In this document: one piece after another, positions 38,259 to 48,413 of the stretch
Layout of the letters: every line of letters starts with the position of its first letter
How positions within the stretch are numbered: the first letter of the stretch is position 1
DNA from: Spinactinospora alkalitolerans
GTDB lineage: Bacteria; Actinomycetota; Actinomycetes; Streptosporangiales; Streptosporangiaceae
Assembly (NCBI RefSeq): GCF_013408795.1
Contig: NZ_JACCCC010000001.1
Coordinates: 4,030,001-4,094,000 of the forward strand
Reading direction: 5' to 3'
Length of the DNA stretch: 64,000 nt
Program-made: the position numbers and the translations under genes
Notes under the pieces: model-generated
What the model was told of the DNA's origin: nothing
Seen by the model: the letters and a program-made list of their open reading frames with translations, nothing else
The model's database searches: none

Positions 38259-38813
38259 CTACTTCGCGAAGGTTTCGACCGCGGTCTTGTTGAAAGCGGG
38301 CAGGTCGTCGGGCTTGCGGCTGGTGACGAGGGTGTTGGCGCCACCGGAGCAGACGGCGACCTCCTCGTCCACCCAGTTCCCGCCGGCGTTGGTGATGTCG
38401 GTGCGCAGGCTCGGGAACGAGGTGAGCCTGCGGTCGCGCACCGCGTCGGCCTCCACCAGGGTCCACGGCGCGTGGCAGATGGCCGCGACGGGCTTGCCCG
38501 TGTCGAAGAACTCCTTGACGAATGCGACGGCGCGCTCGTTCTGCCGCAGGAAGTCGGGGTTGGCGACGCCGCCGGGCAGCACCAGACCGGTGTAGTCGCC
38601 GGCCCTGGCCTCGTCGACGGTGGCGTCGACGGGGAAGGTGTCGCCCTTGTCGAGGTGGTTGAAGCCCCGGATCTCGCCGCCGGAGGTGGAGATCAGCTTG
38701 GGCGTCCCGCCGGCCTCCAGGATCGCGTTCCAGGGCTCGGTGAGCTCGACCTGCTCGGTGCCTTCGGGCGCGGCGAGGAAGGCGATGGTCCTGCCGTTGA
38801 GTTCGTTGGCCAT
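38259..38813 (-). CDS. DJ-1/PfpI family protein (type 1 glutamine amidotransferase-like)
   Basis: 184-residue protein of the PfpI branch of the DJ-1 superfamily. The nucleophile-elbow Cys is in AAICHAPWTLVEAD, with the conserved Glu near residue 17 (GTEQVELTEPW). TGLVLPGGVANPDFLR is also characteristic. Homologues are described as stress-linked proteases or deglycases; the actual reaction is unsettled. It lies 71 bases upstream of pyk on the same strand, but pyk has its own promoter. Confidence 0.9.
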   Translation of the reverse strand: MANELNGRTIAFLAAPEGTEQVELTEPWNAILEAGGTPKLISTSGGEIRGFNHLDKGDTFPVDATVDEARAGDYTGLVLPGGVANPDFLRQNERAVAFVKEFFDTGKPVAAICHAPWTLVEADAVRDRRLTSFPSLRTDITNAGGNWVDEEVAVCSGGANTLVTSRKPDDLPAFNKTAVETFAK

Positions 38814-39007
38814 GGTGTCCACGTCCCCTTCGTCGATCATGGCGTCGTGTGCGTCATGGGGCGGCTCGGCCCCGTGGGGCCCTCTGCCCTGCGCGGCGCC
38901 CGTTACGCATGGCGACGGCGGTGACGTCGCACTTGGGAGGGGGATCACACCCGGCGGGACGGAGAAACCGGGCGGGCGCGTGCGCCGGGCGCGGCCCGCC
39001 CGGTGGC

Positions 39008-39907
39008 TCACGGGGCGGGACGCTCGGCTTCGGCGCGCTCGTCGAGGCGGCCGTAGGCGCGCAGGGTGCGCAGGCGCTGCAGGGTGATGAGGCCGCGCCA
39101 CTCCGGGACGGTGGCGGGGCACCAGCTCTCCCAGTTGAAGTGCCAGCCGCCGTCGGCGTCCTGGGCCCTGATGAGGGCGTCCAGGTGGGCGTCGATCTGG
39201 GCGTCGGTGAACAGCTCCCGCGCGATGTGGTCGGGGTCCTCGGCGAGGTCGAGCGGCGTGTGGACGTGCCCGGTGGCGTCGGGGTCGACCTGGATGACCG
39301 CTCGGATCATCGGGGCCAGCCGGGCGAACTCGGCCTTGGCCCGGGTGCGGTCGGGCGCGTGCTGCAGGAACGTGCACACGGCGATCGCCTGGTAGGGGTT
39401 GGTCCAGCGCAGCGCGGCGATGCGGGTCCAGCAGAACGCGGTGGCCCGGTCGCGCCAGGGGTGGGTGATGTGGTGCTTGTGCAGCAGGCCGGCGATCGCC
39501 GCGGTGGGGTTGAGGCTGCCGGTGAAGTCGCCGTGTTCGCGCCACCACGGCGCGGCCTCGGTGTGCCGGACGCTGGGCAGCACCTGGGGCAGCCCTCCGT
39601 CGGGGCGGGTGATGCTGGTGAGGTGGGCGCAGAGGGGCCTGGCGATGTCGCGGGGCACGGGCCCGAGTTCGTCGAGGATGCGCAGGGCCGCTTCGGCGGC
39701 CTGCGGCTGGCTGCCGTGCCCGCGTAAGTCGGGTTCGAGGCCGTTGCCGTAGCCTCCGTCGACGTTGCGGTAGGCCGCGAGGACGCTGCGGACCGGCTCG
39801 GCCGGGCCGCTCTGGAAGAAGGCGAAGCGGTAGCGGTCGATCAGCCGGGCGTTGCGCATGATGAAGTGCTGGGCGAGGTGCAGGGTGTCAGGTGTCACCA
39901 TGGTCAT
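39008..39907 (-). CDS. Prenyltransferase/squalene-cyclase-like toroid protein
   Basis: 299-residue protein made of short repeats of alpha-alpha toroid type. Characteristic Gly-Gly turns are NVDGGYGNGLEPDLRG, RPDGGLPQVLP and AQDADGGWHFNWESW. No DxDD or prenyl-binding zinc ligands are obvious, so enzymatic activity is unknown. TATTTT lies six bases before the ATG at 39907, consistent with a leaderless mRNA. It is not in an obvious operon. Confidence 0.8.
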   Translation of the reverse strand: MTMVTPDTLHLAQHFIMRNARLIDRYRFAFFQSGPAEPVRSVLAAYRNVDGGYGNGLEPDLRGHGSQPQAAEAALRILDELGPVPRDIARPLCAHLTSITRPDGGLPQVLPSVRHTEAAPWWREHGDFTGSLNPTAAIAGLLHKHHITHPWRDRATAFCWTRIAALRWTNPYQAIAVCTFLQHAPDRTRAKAEFARLAPMIRAVIQVDPDATGHVHTPLDLAEDPDHIARELFTDAQIDAHLDALIRAQDADGGWHFNWESWCPATVPEWRGLITLQRLRTLRAYGRLDERAEAERPAP

Positions 39908-39913
39908 AATCTG

Positions 39914-39919
39914 AAAATA
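39914..39919 (-). promoter_or_regulatory. Leaderless-type -10 of the toroid-protein gene
   Basis: Read leftwards TATTTT, then six bases, then ATG. Confidence 0.55.
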
Positions 39920-40028
39920 CGCCTGCCGACCTCGGCTCAAACATGGCGGGTTCAGCCGCTCGATCCGGCGTTTTCGCAGTTCAGCGACTAATTTTCCGGT
40001 CGAGGGGCTCCCATCCGGGCCGAAATCC

Positions 40029-40430
40029 TCACGATTTCCTAACGCGCTCGCGGAACTTCGGCCTCTCGCCGTTCGTTGCGCCACGTCTTCGCCAGGCCGC
40101 GCCGGCCCAGGAGAGCAGGACCACGGCGGCCACCGCGATCTGCACGTGCAGGAGGTAGCGCTCGGGGTAGACGACGTCGGTGAGGTAGTGGGCGACGAAC
40201 CCCTCCTCCGGCAGCCCCTGGTGCCCGGCGCGGGTACGCGCCCACTGCTCGACCACGGTGAGCGGACAGGTCCAACCCACGATGACGATGCCGAGGCCGT
40301 AGGCGGCGCACGCCAGGTGCGGCCAGAACGCCCTGGGCCACCGCCAGGCGAGGAATCCGCCGGCCGCCACGTAGGCGAGGAACGCGAAGTGCACGGCCAT
40401 CGCCGCCTCGCCCAGGACCAGATACCCCAT
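40029..40430 (-). CDS. DUF2784 membrane protein
   Basis: 133-residue protein with four membrane helices and the DUF2784 pattern: MAVHFAFLAYVAAGGFLAW, IVIVGWTCPLTVVEQWAR, and YLTDVVYPERYLLHVQIA. The function is unknown. The ATG at 40430 lies exactly seven bases after TAGCGT with no ribosome binding site; an earlier in-frame ATG would place the -10 inside the gene. Confidence 0.85.
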   Translation of the reverse strand: MGYLVLGEAAMAVHFAFLAYVAAGGFLAWRWPRAFWPHLACAAYGLGIVIVGWTCPLTVVEQWARTRAGHQGLPEEGFVAHYLTDVVYPERYLLHVQIAVAAVVLLSWAGAAWRRRGATNGERPKFRERVRKS

Positions 40431-40437
40431 GGCACCA

Positions 40438-40443
40438 ACGCTA
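40438..40443 (-). promoter_or_regulatory. Leaderless-type -10 of the DUF2784 gene
   Basis: Read leftwards TAGCGT, then seven bases, then ATG. Confidence 0.6.
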
Positions 40444-41057
40444 TGCACAGGGAAGACCGCGCGGTATCCGTTCTTCTACTCATCCCGCGGCCGCGGGGCC
40501 CGCTGCCGCCGCCTCCCGGTTCCGCCGCCCGCCCCGGATCGTTGATGGGGGAAGGCGGGGCTGTTTCCAGGTCCTGCCGTGGTCCTGCGGGCCTGGTGGG
40601 GCTGTTGTCGGCGCGCAGCGTCCGGCGGCGCGGGAGATCTCGGGTCACCGCTTTCGCGGTCACCGGCCCATTGGGGAGGCGGGCGACCGGCACGGGATCG
40701 TGCGGGGCGACCTTTCGCGCCGCCGGCGCGCTGACGGCGGCCTTCCCGGGTCATGCGGTGGTGAACGGGAGAACTGCGGCCACAGCCCTCCGACTCCCAC
40801 CGGCGATCTGGTGTGAGGTGGGGCGCTCATCGGGCTCTGACCGCCGCGTTCGCGGGCGGGGCGGGCTTTCCGGGACCCGGATCCGCTGCGCCGCCGGCGG
40901 CTTGCGCGCACCGCGACAGCCGACCCCCTGTACGGACCCGATCGTCAGGCACCGGCCATGCCGTCAGGACCGCAGCGGCGAATCCCCCGGCCCCACCCGA
41001 TGACCTGAGCGCCCTCCCCCGGCACAGCAATACTCCCCGAAACAACGACTCAGGACA
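40444..41057. other. Long gene-free region with repeat copy C
   Basis: About 610 bases. 40537-40677 is dispersed-repeat copy C. The remainder (40680-41057) has only GC-driven open frames; none carries recognisable protein character or a ribosome binding site. Confidence 0.6.
40537..40677 (-). repeat. Dispersed intergenic repeat, copy C
   Basis: The reverse complement aligns along its whole length with copy A (1001-1142). It reads GGGCCGGTGACCGCGAAAGC, then ACCCGAGATCTCCCGCG, then CCGGACGCTGCGCGCCGAC, then CACCAGGCCCGCAGGACCAC, and ends CAACGATC. The ACCGC-TTTC-GCGGT core forms a small hairpin. It lies in a gene-free region upstream of the DUF2784 gene. Confidence 0.8.
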
Positions 41058-41333
41058 CTAGGCGTTGCCGTAGGGCCGGTCCGAGCGCTCCTCGACGACG
41101 TCGTCGTCGCTCTCCCACTCCCCCGGCTGCTGCTCCGTCTCCTCCGCTTCCTCCGAGGTGTCGCCACGGCCGCCGTAGGGGTGGTCGATCGGGGTCATGC
41201 CCGGGTCTCCGCCGAACCGCGCCTCCTCCTCGGGGGAGCGCCGCGGTCCGTCCGCGCCGCGCCGGTCCCGCGCGGCCTCGTCCTGCCCGCTCTGCTGCTC
41301 CCGCGGTGCGGACGGGTCGGGTCGGTTCGTCAT
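41058..41333 (-). CDS. Small acidic hydrophilic protein
   Basis: 91-residue protein, rich in Glu, Asp, Arg and Gly, with no membrane segment or known domain (DPGMTPIDHPYGGRGDT, ending ERSDRPYGNA). It looks intrinsically disordered. AAGGGGA five to six bases before the ATG and the acidic composition support a real gene. It follows gltD by 180 bases on the same strand. No function is proposed. Confidence 0.65.
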   Translation of the reverse strand: MTNRPDPSAPREQQSGQDEAARDRRGADGPRRSPEEEARFGGDPGMTPIDHPYGGRGDTSEEAEETEQQPGEWESDDDVVEERSDRPYGNA

Positions 41334-41513
41334 GGCTTCCCCTTCTCGTTGCCCGGTTTCGCCTGCCCGGCGTCCGCGGCGCCTCCTCGCGGCCGCGGCG
41401 CCGCGCGAACCGGCCCGCTACCCGAGGCGGCCGGCTCCTAACGCCGGCCGGGGGCGGACGCGGCGGGACCCCGGCGGACGGGTCGTCGGCCGGGGCCCGC
41501 GCACGGGTCTCCG

Positions 41514-42968
41514 CTACACCAGCGGCCGCTCCGTCGGCGGGATCGCCGTGGGCAGACTGGTCCGCTCGGACAGGTGGCGGTCGACGCCGGCGGCCGCGGA
41601 GCGGCCCTCGGCGATCGCCCACACGATCAGCGACTGGCCGCGGCCCATGTCGCCGGCGCAGAAGACGCCGTCGACGCTGGTGGCGTAGTCGGCGTCGCGC
41701 ACGACGTTGCCGCGCCCGTCCAGCTCCACGCCGAGCTGCTCGATCATGCCCTCCTTCTGCGGGCCGACGAAGCCCATGGCGAGCGTGACGAGCTGGGCGG
41801 GGATCTCGCGCTCGGTGCCCTCGACCGGCTGGAAGCCGGAGTCGGTGCGCTCGACGTCGACCAGCTTCAGCGCCTTGACCCGGCCCTGCTCGTCGCCGAT
41901 GAACTCCAGCGTGTTCACCGAGTACAGGCGCTTGCCGCCCTCCTCGTGGGCGCTGGTGACCTTGTACAGCATCGGGTAGGTCGGCCACGGCTGGCTGTCG
42001 GGCCGGCTTACGGGCGGCTTGGGCATGATCTCGAGCTGGGTGACCGACGCGGCGCCCTGGCGGTGGGCGGTGCCGACGCAGTCGGCGCCGGTGTCGCCGC
42101 CGCCGATGACGATGACGTGCTTGCCCTCGGCGCTGATGGCCGGGGCCTCGTCGTCGCCCTCCTGCACCCGGTTGGCCAGCGGCAGGTACTCCATGGCCTG
42201 GTGGATGCCGTCGAGCTCGCGGCCGGTCGCCGGCAGGTCCCGCCATGCCGTGGCGCCGCCGGCGAGCAGCACCGCGTCGTGCTCGGCGCGCAACCGCTCG
42301 GCGCTGATGTCCACGCCGATGTCGACCCCGGCGCGGAAGTGCGTGCCCTCGGCGCGCATCTGGCCGATGCGGCGCTCGATGTGGCGCTTCTCCATCTTGA
42401 ACTCGGGGATGCCGTAGCGCAGCAGCCCGCCGATGCGGTCGGCCCGCTCGTAGACGGTCACGTCGTGGCCGGCGCGGGTGAGCTGCTGGGCGGCCGCCAG
42501 CCCGGCCGGGCCGGAGCCGACGACGGCGACCTTCTTACCGGTGCGCGTCTTGGGCGGCTGCGGCCGGACCCAGCCCTCCTCCCAGGCCCGGTCGATGATG
42601 GAGACCTCGATGTTCTTGATGGTCACCGCGGGCTGGTTGATGCCGAGCACACACGCCGACTCGCACGGCGCCGGGCAGAGCCGCCCGGTGAACTCGGGGA
42701 AGTTGTTGGTGGCGTGCAGCCGCTCGATGGCCTCACCCCAGTCGTGCCGGTGGACGAGGTCGTTCCACTCGGGGATCAGGTTGCCCAGCGGGCAGCCGTT
42801 GTGGCAGAACGGGATGCCGCAGTCCATGCAGCGCGACGCCTGCTTGGCCACCTTGCCGCGCTCGAAGTCCTCATAGACCTCGCGCCAGTCCTGGATCCGG
42901 ACGTCCACCGGGCGGTGCCGGGGCACCTCCCGCTCGTTGATCTTGAGAAAACCCTTAGGGTCGGCCAT
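41514..42968 (-). CDS. gltD: Glutamate synthase small subunit
   Basis: Beta subunit of NADPH-dependent glutamate synthase; passes electrons from NADPH through FAD and Fe-S centres to GltB. The 484-residue product has the N-terminal cysteine cluster (CMDCGIPFCHNGCPLGN near residue 47, and GRLCPAPCESACVLG near residue 95). It has an FAD-binding GSGPAGLAAAQ and an NADPH-binding GGGDTGADCVG. The C-terminal FCAGDMGRGQSLIVWAI is typical. It starts 33 bases after gltB with AGGAGGGAG upstream, forming a gltBD operon. Confidence 0.97.
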   Translation of the reverse strand: MADPKGFLKINEREVPRHRPVDVRIQDWREVYEDFERGKVAKQASRCMDCGIPFCHNGCPLGNLIPEWNDLVHRHDWGEAIERLHATNNFPEFTGRLCPAPCESACVLGINQPAVTIKNIEVSIIDRAWEEGWVRPQPPKTRTGKKVAVVGSGPAGLAAAQQLTRAGHDVTVYERADRIGGLLRYGIPEFKMEKRHIERRIGQMRAEGTHFRAGVDIGVDISAERLRAEHDAVLLAGGATAWRDLPATGRELDGIHQAMEYLPLANRVQEGDDEAPAISAEGKHVIVIGGGDTGADCVGTAHRQGAASVTQLEIMPKPPVSRPDSQPWPTYPMLYKVTSAHEEGGKRLYSVNTLEFIGDEQGRVKALKLVDVERTDSGFQPVEGTEREIPAQLVTLAMGFVGPQKEGMIEQLGVELDGRGNVVRDADYATSVDGVFCAGDMGRGQSLIVWAIAEGRSAAAGVDRHLSERTSLPTAIPPTERPLV

Positions 42969-43001
42969 TGTCCGTTCTCCCTCCTTTCCGTCAGCCGGCT
43001 T

Positions 43002-46000
43002 CTAGGACTGGGCTGCGGCCATGATGGCCTCGTCCACGTTGCGGCCCTCGCGCTCGGCGTCGGCCTGGGCGGCCAGGACCCGCTTGAAGTCGCGCGGCAT
43101 GACCTTGCCGAAGCGCTCCACCTCGACGTCGAAGTCGGCCAGGACGCGCTGGGCGACGGTCGAGCCGGTCTCGGCGTAGTGCCGGCCCAGCACGTCCTCC
43201 AGGAACGCGCGGTCCTCGTCGTCGAGCGGATCGATGTCGACCATCCCGCCGTTGACGCGCTCGGTGTCCAGGTCGAGCACGTAGGCGATGCCGCCGGACA
43301 TGCCCGCGGCGAAGTTGCGGCCGGTGCGGCCGAGGATGACCGCTCGGCCGCCGGTCATGTACTCGCACCCGTGGTCGCCGACGCCCTCGACGACGGCCAG
43401 CGCGCCGGAGTTGCGGACGCAGAACCGCTCGCCGACGACGCCCCGCAGGAACACCTCGCCCGACGTCGCGCCGTAGGCGATGACGTTGCCGGCGATGATC
43501 TGGTCCTCCGGGGTGAACTGGACGCCGTCCTCGGGGCGCACCGTGATGCGGCCACCGGACAGGCCCTTGCCGACGTAGTCGTTGGCGTCACCGGTGAGGC
43601 GCAGCGTCACGCCCTTGGGCAGGAACGCGCCGAAGGACTGGCCGGCCGAGCCGGTGAAGCTCACGTCGATGCTGTTGTCGGGCAGGCCCTCGGCGCCGTA
43701 GCGCTTGGTGACCTCGTGGCCGAGCATGGTGCCCACGGTGCGGTTGACGTTGCGGACCGGCAGGTCCAGCTTGAGCGGCTCGCCGTACTCCAGCGCGCCC
43801 TCCGACAGTTGGATCAGCGTGTTGTCCAGCGCCTTCTCCAGGCCGTGGTCCTGGCCGCGGACCTGGCGGCGGTGGTCGCCGGCCCAGGGCCGCACCTCGT
43901 GCAGGATCGGCGCGAGGTCCAGGCCGGAGGCCTTCCAGTGCTGTACGGCCCCGCCGGTCTCCAGGAGGTCGACGGCGCCGATGGCCTCGTCCAGGCTGCG
44001 GAAGCCCAGCGCGGCCAGGTGCTCGCGGACCTCCTGGGCGATGAACTCGAAGAAGTTCACCACGAACTCGGCCTTGCCGGTGTAGCGCTCGCGCAGCTCG
44101 GGATTCTGGGTGGCCACGCCCACCGGGCAGGTGTCGAGGTGGCACACGCGCATCATGACGCAGCCCGACACCACCAGCGGCGCGGTGGCGAACCCGAACT
44201 CCTCGGCGCCCAGCAGCGCCGCCACGATGACGTCGCGGCCGGTCTTGAGCTGGCCGTCGGCCTGCACCACGATGCGGTCGCGCAGGCCGTTGCGCAGCAG
44301 GGTCTGCTGCGTCTCGGCCAGGCCGAGCTCCCACGGCGTGCCGGCGTGCTTGAGCGAGGTCAGCGGCGAAGCGCCGGTGCCGCCGTCGTGGCCGGAGATG
44401 AGCACCACGTCGGCGTGCGCCTTGGACACGCCGGCGGCGACGGTGCCGACACCGGCCTCCGACACCAGCTTCACGTGCACCCGCGCCGAGGGGTTGGCGT
44501 TCTTCAGGTCGTGGATGAGCTGGGCGAGGTCCTCGATGGAGTAGATGTCGTGGTGCGGCGGCGGCGAGATGAGGCCGACGCCGGGCGTGGAGTGCCGGGT
44601 GCCGGCGACCCACGGGTAGACCTTGTGGCCGGGCAGTTGGCCGCCCTCACCGGGCTTGGCTCCCTGGGCCATCTTGATCTGGATGTCGTCGGCGTTGGTG
44701 AGGTAGTGCGAGGTCACGCCGAACCGGCCGGAGGCGACCTGCTTGATGGCGCTGCGCCGCAGGTCGCCGTTTTCGTCGGCGGTGAACCGGCGCGCGTCCT
44801 CGCCGCCCTCGCCGGTGTTGGACTTGCCGCCGAGGCGGTTCATGGCGATGGCCAGCGTCTCGTGGGCCTCGGCCGAGATGGAGCCGTAGGACATCGCACC
44901 GGTGGAGAAGCGCTTGACGATCTCCGAGACCGGCTCGACCTCCTCGATCGGGACCGGCTCGCGCACGCCCTCCTTGAGCCTGAACAGGCCGCGCAGCGTC
45001 ATGAGGCTCTCGGCCTGCTCGTCGATCTTGGAGGTGTACTCCTTGAAGATCTCGTAGCGGCGCGTCCGGGTGGAGTGCTGCAGCTTGAAGACCGTCTCGG
45101 GGTTGAACAGGTGCGGCTCGCCCTCGCGGCGCCACTGGTACTCCCCGCCCACGGCCAGACGCCGGTGGTCGGCGGGGTTGACGGCGTAGGCGGCGGCGTG
45201 GCGCATGCGGACCTCCTCGGCGAGGACGTCGAAGCCGACGCCGCCGAGGCGGGAGGTGGTGCCGGTGAAGCAGCGGTCGACGACCTCGGCGCCCAGGCCG
45301 AGGGCCTCGAAGATCTGCGCGCCGGTGTAGGAGCCGACCGTGGACACGCCCATCTTGGACATGATCTTCAAGACGCCCTTGCCGAACGCCTTGACGGTGT
45401 TGCGGGCGGCTTCGGCGGCCTCCACACCGCCGATGACGCCGCGCGCGACCATGTCGCGCACCGTGGCCAGGGCCAGGTAGGGGCTGACCGCCGAGGCGCC
45501 GTAGCCGACCAGCAGCGCCACGTGGTGGCATTCGCGGACGTCGCCGGCCTCGACCACCAGGCCGACCTCGGTGCGGGTCTTCTCCCGCACCAGATGGTGG
45601 TGGACGGCTCCGGTGAGCAGCAGCGACGGGATCGGCGCGCGCTCGGCGTCGATGCCTTCCCCGCCCTCCTCGGAGTGGCGCCTCTTCTGCGCGCTCACGC
45701 TCCTCTCTCGCTGCGCCGCCGCCCCAGTGGGCGCTTCGCGCGTCGACGCCGACGACTCCGCTCGTTCGCTCGCATTCGCGTCGCGTCCCCTGTCGCTGAG
45801 CACGATGATGTGCGCGCCCTGCTCGATGGCCGCGGAGACCTCGGCGCAGATCTCGTCGAGGCGGGCGGCCAGCGCGGCTCCGCCGCCGGCCACCGGGTAG
45901 GTGCCGTTGGCGACGTGCACGCGGAAGGACGGGTCGCCCTCGGGGCCGCCCGCGGCGACGATCGAGGCGAGTCCGGCCTCGTCGACCACCGGGGTGGGCA

Positions 46001-47696
46001 GCACGACGCGGCGGCAGTCCTCGGGGTCCGGGGACAGCACGTTCTCCTCCGCGCCCAGCGCGGTGTGCAGGCTGGTGACCAGCTCCTCGCGGATGGCGTC
46101 CAGCGGCGGGTTGGTGACCTGGGCGAACCCCTGGGAGAAGTAGTCGAAGAGCTGCCGGGAGCGGCTGGACAGCGCCGCGACCGGGGTGTCGGTGCCCATC
46201 GAGCCGATCGGCTCGGCGCCGGTGCGGGCCATGGGCGTGAGGATGACCCGCAGCTCCTCCTCGGTGTAGCCGAAGACCTGCTGGTCGTGCACGAGGTCGA
46301 CCACCGGGGCGGGCTCGGCCGCGGGGAGGTCGCCGAGGTGGACCGCACCGCGCTCCAGCCACTCGGCGTAGGGGTGTTCGGCGGCGAGTTCGGCCTTGAC
46401 CTCCTCGTCTTCGATGATGCGGCCTTCGGCGGTGTCGACGACGAAGATGCGTCCGGGCTGCAGGCGGCCCTTGCGCACGACGCGGGCGGGGTCGATGTCC
46501 AGGACGCCGACCTCGCTGGCCAGCACGACGAGGCCGTCGTCGGTCACCCAGTAGCGCCCGGGGCGCAGGCCGTTGCGGTCGAGGACGGCGCCGATGAGCG
46601 AGCCGTCGGTGAAGGTGACGGAGGCGGGGCCGTCCCAGGGCTCCATCAGCATCGAGTGGAACTCGTAGAAGGCCCGGACCGCCGGGTCCATCTCGGTGTG
46701 GTTCTCCCACGGCTCCGGGATCATCATGAGCACCGCGTGCGGCAGCGATCGCCCGCCCAGGTGCAGCAGCTCCAGCGCGGCGTCGAAGGAGGCGGTGTCG
46801 GAGTCCTCGGCGTCGACGATCGGGAACAGCCGGGACATGTCACCGGGGATGAGGTCGCTGGCCAGCGTGGCCTCGCGCGCCCGCATCCAGTTGCGGTTGC
46901 CCTTGACCGTGTTGATCTCGCCGTTGTGGGCGACGTAGCGGAACGGGTGCGCCAGCGGCCACGACGGGAAGGTGTTGGTGGAGAAGCGGGAGTGCACCAG
47001 GGCCAGGCCGGAGGCGTAGCGCCGATCGGACAGGTCCGGGAAGAACGGCTCCAGTTGCGGCGTGGTGAGCATGCCCTTGTAGGTGATGGTGCGCGGGGAC
47101 AGGCTCGGGAAGTAGACGCCGGCCTCGTGCTCGGCGCGCTTGCGCACGCAGTAGGCGTAGCGCTCCAGCGCGATGCCGGTCAGCCCCTCGGTGGCCGTGC
47201 CGGCCCGGCCGGCGACGAAGAGCTGACCGAAGAACGGCATGACCTCGCCGGCGGCCGGGCCGCAGTAGCGCGGCTCGAAGGGCAGGTCGCGCCAGCCGAG
47301 CAGGGCCAGGCCCTCCTCGTCGACGATGCGGCCGACCGCGGCCGTCGCCTCGGCGCGCTCGGCGGCATCGGTGGGCAGGAAGCCGATGCCGACGGCGTAG
47401 GCCCCGGCCTCGGGCAGGTCGAAGGGGCAGACCTCCCGGAAGAGCTCGTCGGGGATCTGGGTGAGGATCCCGGCGCCGTCGCCGTCGTCGGGATCGGCGC
47501 CGGAGGCGCCGCGGTGGTCGAGGTTGCGCAGTACGGTGAGCGCCTTCTCGACGATGTCGTGGCTGCGACGGCCGGAGAGGTCGGCGACGAATCCGACGCC
47601 GCAGGCGTCGTGTTCGTAGGAGCTGTCGTACAGGCCCTCGGAAGCGGTCTTGGCGTTCGGTCGGACGGACGAACGCTGCACCTGGCCAGCAGGCAT
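43002..47696 (-). CDS. gltB: Glutamate synthase large subunit
   Basis: Alpha subunit that makes two glutamates from glutamine and 2-oxoglutarate. The 1564-residue precursor has a propeptide cleaved before Cys32 ([10 protein letters not shown]), the class II amidotransferase nucleophile. The amidotransferase domain, central domain, FMN-binding synthase domain ([19 protein letters not shown]) and C-terminal beta-helix follow. The 3Fe-4S cysteines are in [15 protein letters not shown] near residue 1180. It is longer than typical (about 1480 to 1520), partly because of an insertion at about residues 635 to 680. AGGAGGG precedes the ATG. Confidence 0.97.
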   Translation of the reverse strand: MPAGQVQRSSVRPNAKTASEGLYDSSYEHDACGVGFVADLSGRRSHDIVEKALTVLRNLDHRGASGADPDDGDGAGILTQIPDELFREVCPFDLPEAGAYAVGIGFLPTDAAERAEATAAVGRIVDEEGLALLGWRDLPFEPRYCGPAAGEVMPFFGQLFVAGRAGTATEGLTGIALERYAYCVRKRAEHEAGVYFPSLSPRTITYKGMLTTPQLEPFFPDLSDRRYASGLALVHSRFSTNTFPSWPLAHPFRYVAHNGEINTVKGNRNWMRAREATLASDLIPGDMSRLFPIVDAEDSDTASFDAALELLHLGGRSLPHAVLMMIPEPWENHTEMDPAVRAFYEFHSMLMEPWDGPASVTFTDGSLIGAVLDRNGLRPGRYWVTDDGLVVLASEVGVLDIDPARVVRKGRLQPGRIFVVDTAEGRIIEDEEVKAELAAEHPYAEWLERGAVHLGDLPAAEPAPVVDLVHDQQVFGYTEEELRVILTPMARTGAEPIGSMGTDTPVAALSSRSRQLFDYFSQGFAQVTNPPLDAIREELVTSLHTALGAEENVLSPDPEDCRRVVLPTPVVDEAGLASIVAAGGPEGDPSFRVHVANGTYPVAGGGAALAARLDEICAEVSAAIEQGAHIIVLSDRGRDANASERAESSASTREAPTGAAAQRERSVSAQKRRHSEEGGEGIDAERAPIPSLLLTGAVHHHLVREKTRTEVGLVVEAGDVRECHHVALLVGYGASAVSPYLALATVRDMVARGVIGGVEAAEAARNTVKAFGKGVLKIMSKMGVSTVGSYTGAQIFEALGLGAEVVDRCFTGTTSRLGGVGFDVLAEEVRMRHAAAYAVNPADHRRLAVGGEYQWRREGEPHLFNPETVFKLQHSTRTRRYEIFKEYTSKIDEQAESLMTLRGLFRLKEGVREPVPIEEVEPVSEIVKRFSTGAMSYGSISAEAHETLAIAMNRLGGKSNTGEGGEDARRFTADENGDLRRSAIKQVASGRFGVTSHYLTNADDIQIKMAQGAKPGEGGQLPGHKVYPWVAGTRHSTPGVGLISPPPHHDIYSIEDLAQLIHDLKNANPSARVHVKLVSEAGVGTVAAGVSKAHADVVLISGHDGGTGASPLTSLKHAGTPWELGLAETQQTLLRNGLRDRIVVQADGQLKTGRDVIVAALLGAEEFGFATAPLVVSGCVMMRVCHLDTCPVGVATQNPELRERYTGKAEFVVNFFEFIAQEVREHLAALGFRSLDEAIGAVDLLETGGAVQHWKASGLDLAPILHEVRPWAGDHRRQVRGQDHGLEKALDNTLIQLSEGALEYGEPLKLDLPVRNVNRTVGTMLGHEVTKRYGAEGLPDNSIDVSFTGSAGQSFGAFLPKGVTLRLTGDANDYVGKGLSGGRITVRPEDGVQFTPEDQIIAGNVIAYGATSGEVFLRGVVGERFCVRNSGALAVVEGVGDHGCEYMTGGRAVILGRTGRNFAAGMSGGIAYVLDLDTERVNGGMVDIDPLDDEDRAFLEDVLGRHYAETGSTVAQRVLADFDVEVERFGKVMPRDFKRVLAAQADAEREGRNVDEAIMAAAQS
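45661..45795 (-). repeat. In-frame low-complexity insertion in gltB
   Basis: Family members normally read IIVLSDR directly into a short linker and APIPSLLLT. Here about 45 extra codons intervene ([18 protein letters not shown], then [19 protein letters not shown]). The insert uses AGG, GGA, CGA, AAT, ACT and GAA codons that are rare in the rest of the gene. It looks like inserted repetitive DNA with an open frame rather than evolved protein. The frame and all downstream motifs are intact. Confidence 0.7.
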
Positions 47697-47850
47697 CTAC
47701 CCTCCTGTCGTCTTTCGTCTGCTTTCGAAAAAGCGCGTTCGGGACGACATTGGCCCTGCTGCGTCAGCGTGCGATGATCGCGTTACCCGCACCCATTACG
47801 CAGGCCGCCCACGGCGAACCTGCGTCCACTCCTTCGTGCCAACCGGTGTC

Positions 47851-47890
47851 TTACCAGGTAATCGCAACACTCGCTGGTAACTTACGTTAC
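47851..47890. promoter_or_regulatory. Cluster of GGTAA/TTACC dyads upstream of gltB
   Basis: Two perfect inverted repeats occur close together: TTACC-A-GGTAA at 47851-47861 and GTAAC-TTAC-GTTAC at 47877-47890. They share half-site sequence and lie 155 to 195 bases before the gltB ATG. They look like operator sites for a dimeric regulator. They do not match the GlnR consensus spacing. Confidence 0.5.
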
Positions 47891-48399
47891 ATGGCGGTCT
47901 GGACCCCTCGTCAAACGAAGGTCTAGACCAACCGTCGCCACGCCGCGACGGTCGATGGGGAGAGTCCCCGGCCCGCAAAGAATACGTCGGCCGATGCCGA
48001 CGACCGTGGCGGGCCCTGCGAAATGTATCCAAGGAGCGGGCACCGCAAACATCCCAAACGGGAGGAGAGCGGCTCCTCAACCGTATATCCCCTGCCAGAG
48101 CGCGCTCCAACCCGGGGGCGCCTCTTCCCGCACGAGGGAACAGAGGGATCCGCGCGGCGCCGCACGGGCTCCCGCCGCCCGCCCGTCCTTCCCATCGGCC
48201 GAACGGTACCGCTCTTCGTCTCCGGACTCCCCCATACCCGCCCTTCGCCGTTCCCGCCCTCCGGCGGCCGGACCGGTCACCGGCACCGTCGCGCGACCGC
48301 GGCGCGAAGAGAGCCGCGCGGCATGGACGGAGCGCGCGGCGCGGAGGGAGCACCCGGCGCTGAGAGAGCGCGGCGCGCCCCGGCACGCGCCGCCGCCGC

Positions 48400-48405
48400 T
48401 ACGAT
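48400..48405 (+). promoter_or_regulatory. Possible leaderless-type -10
   Basis: TACGAT followed by eight bases and the ATG at 48414; spacing is one base longer than in the other examples. Confidence 0.45.
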
Positions 48406-48413
48406 CATCACCG

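Larger units (their letters stand above)
47697..48413. other. Divergent regulatory region between gltB and the polyamine-synthase-like gene
   Basis: 717 bases with no convincing gene. The gltB side holds the dyad cluster at 47851-47890. The middle has a GTCGGC/GCCGAC hairpin near 47990. The plus-strand side holds the TACGAT hexamer at 48400. A plus-strand frame through 47955-48413 joins the downstream gene but is low-complexity and judged noncoding. Confidence 0.6.

Noticed and set aside
41574-47777. A 2067-codon open frame on the plus strand, antisense to gltB and gltD
   Set aside because: It mirrors the GC-rich codon pattern of the real genes on the other strand, has no family character, and the opposite strand has full catalytic motifs.
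47851-47890. GlnR binding boxes upstream of gltB
   Set aside because: The dyads do not give the GTNAC-n6-GNAAC spacing on either strand.
47955-48413. A 153-residue N-terminal extension of the polyamine-synthase-like protein
   Set aside because: The upstream frame is low-complexity, and the ATG at 48414 has a promoter-like hexamer just before it.
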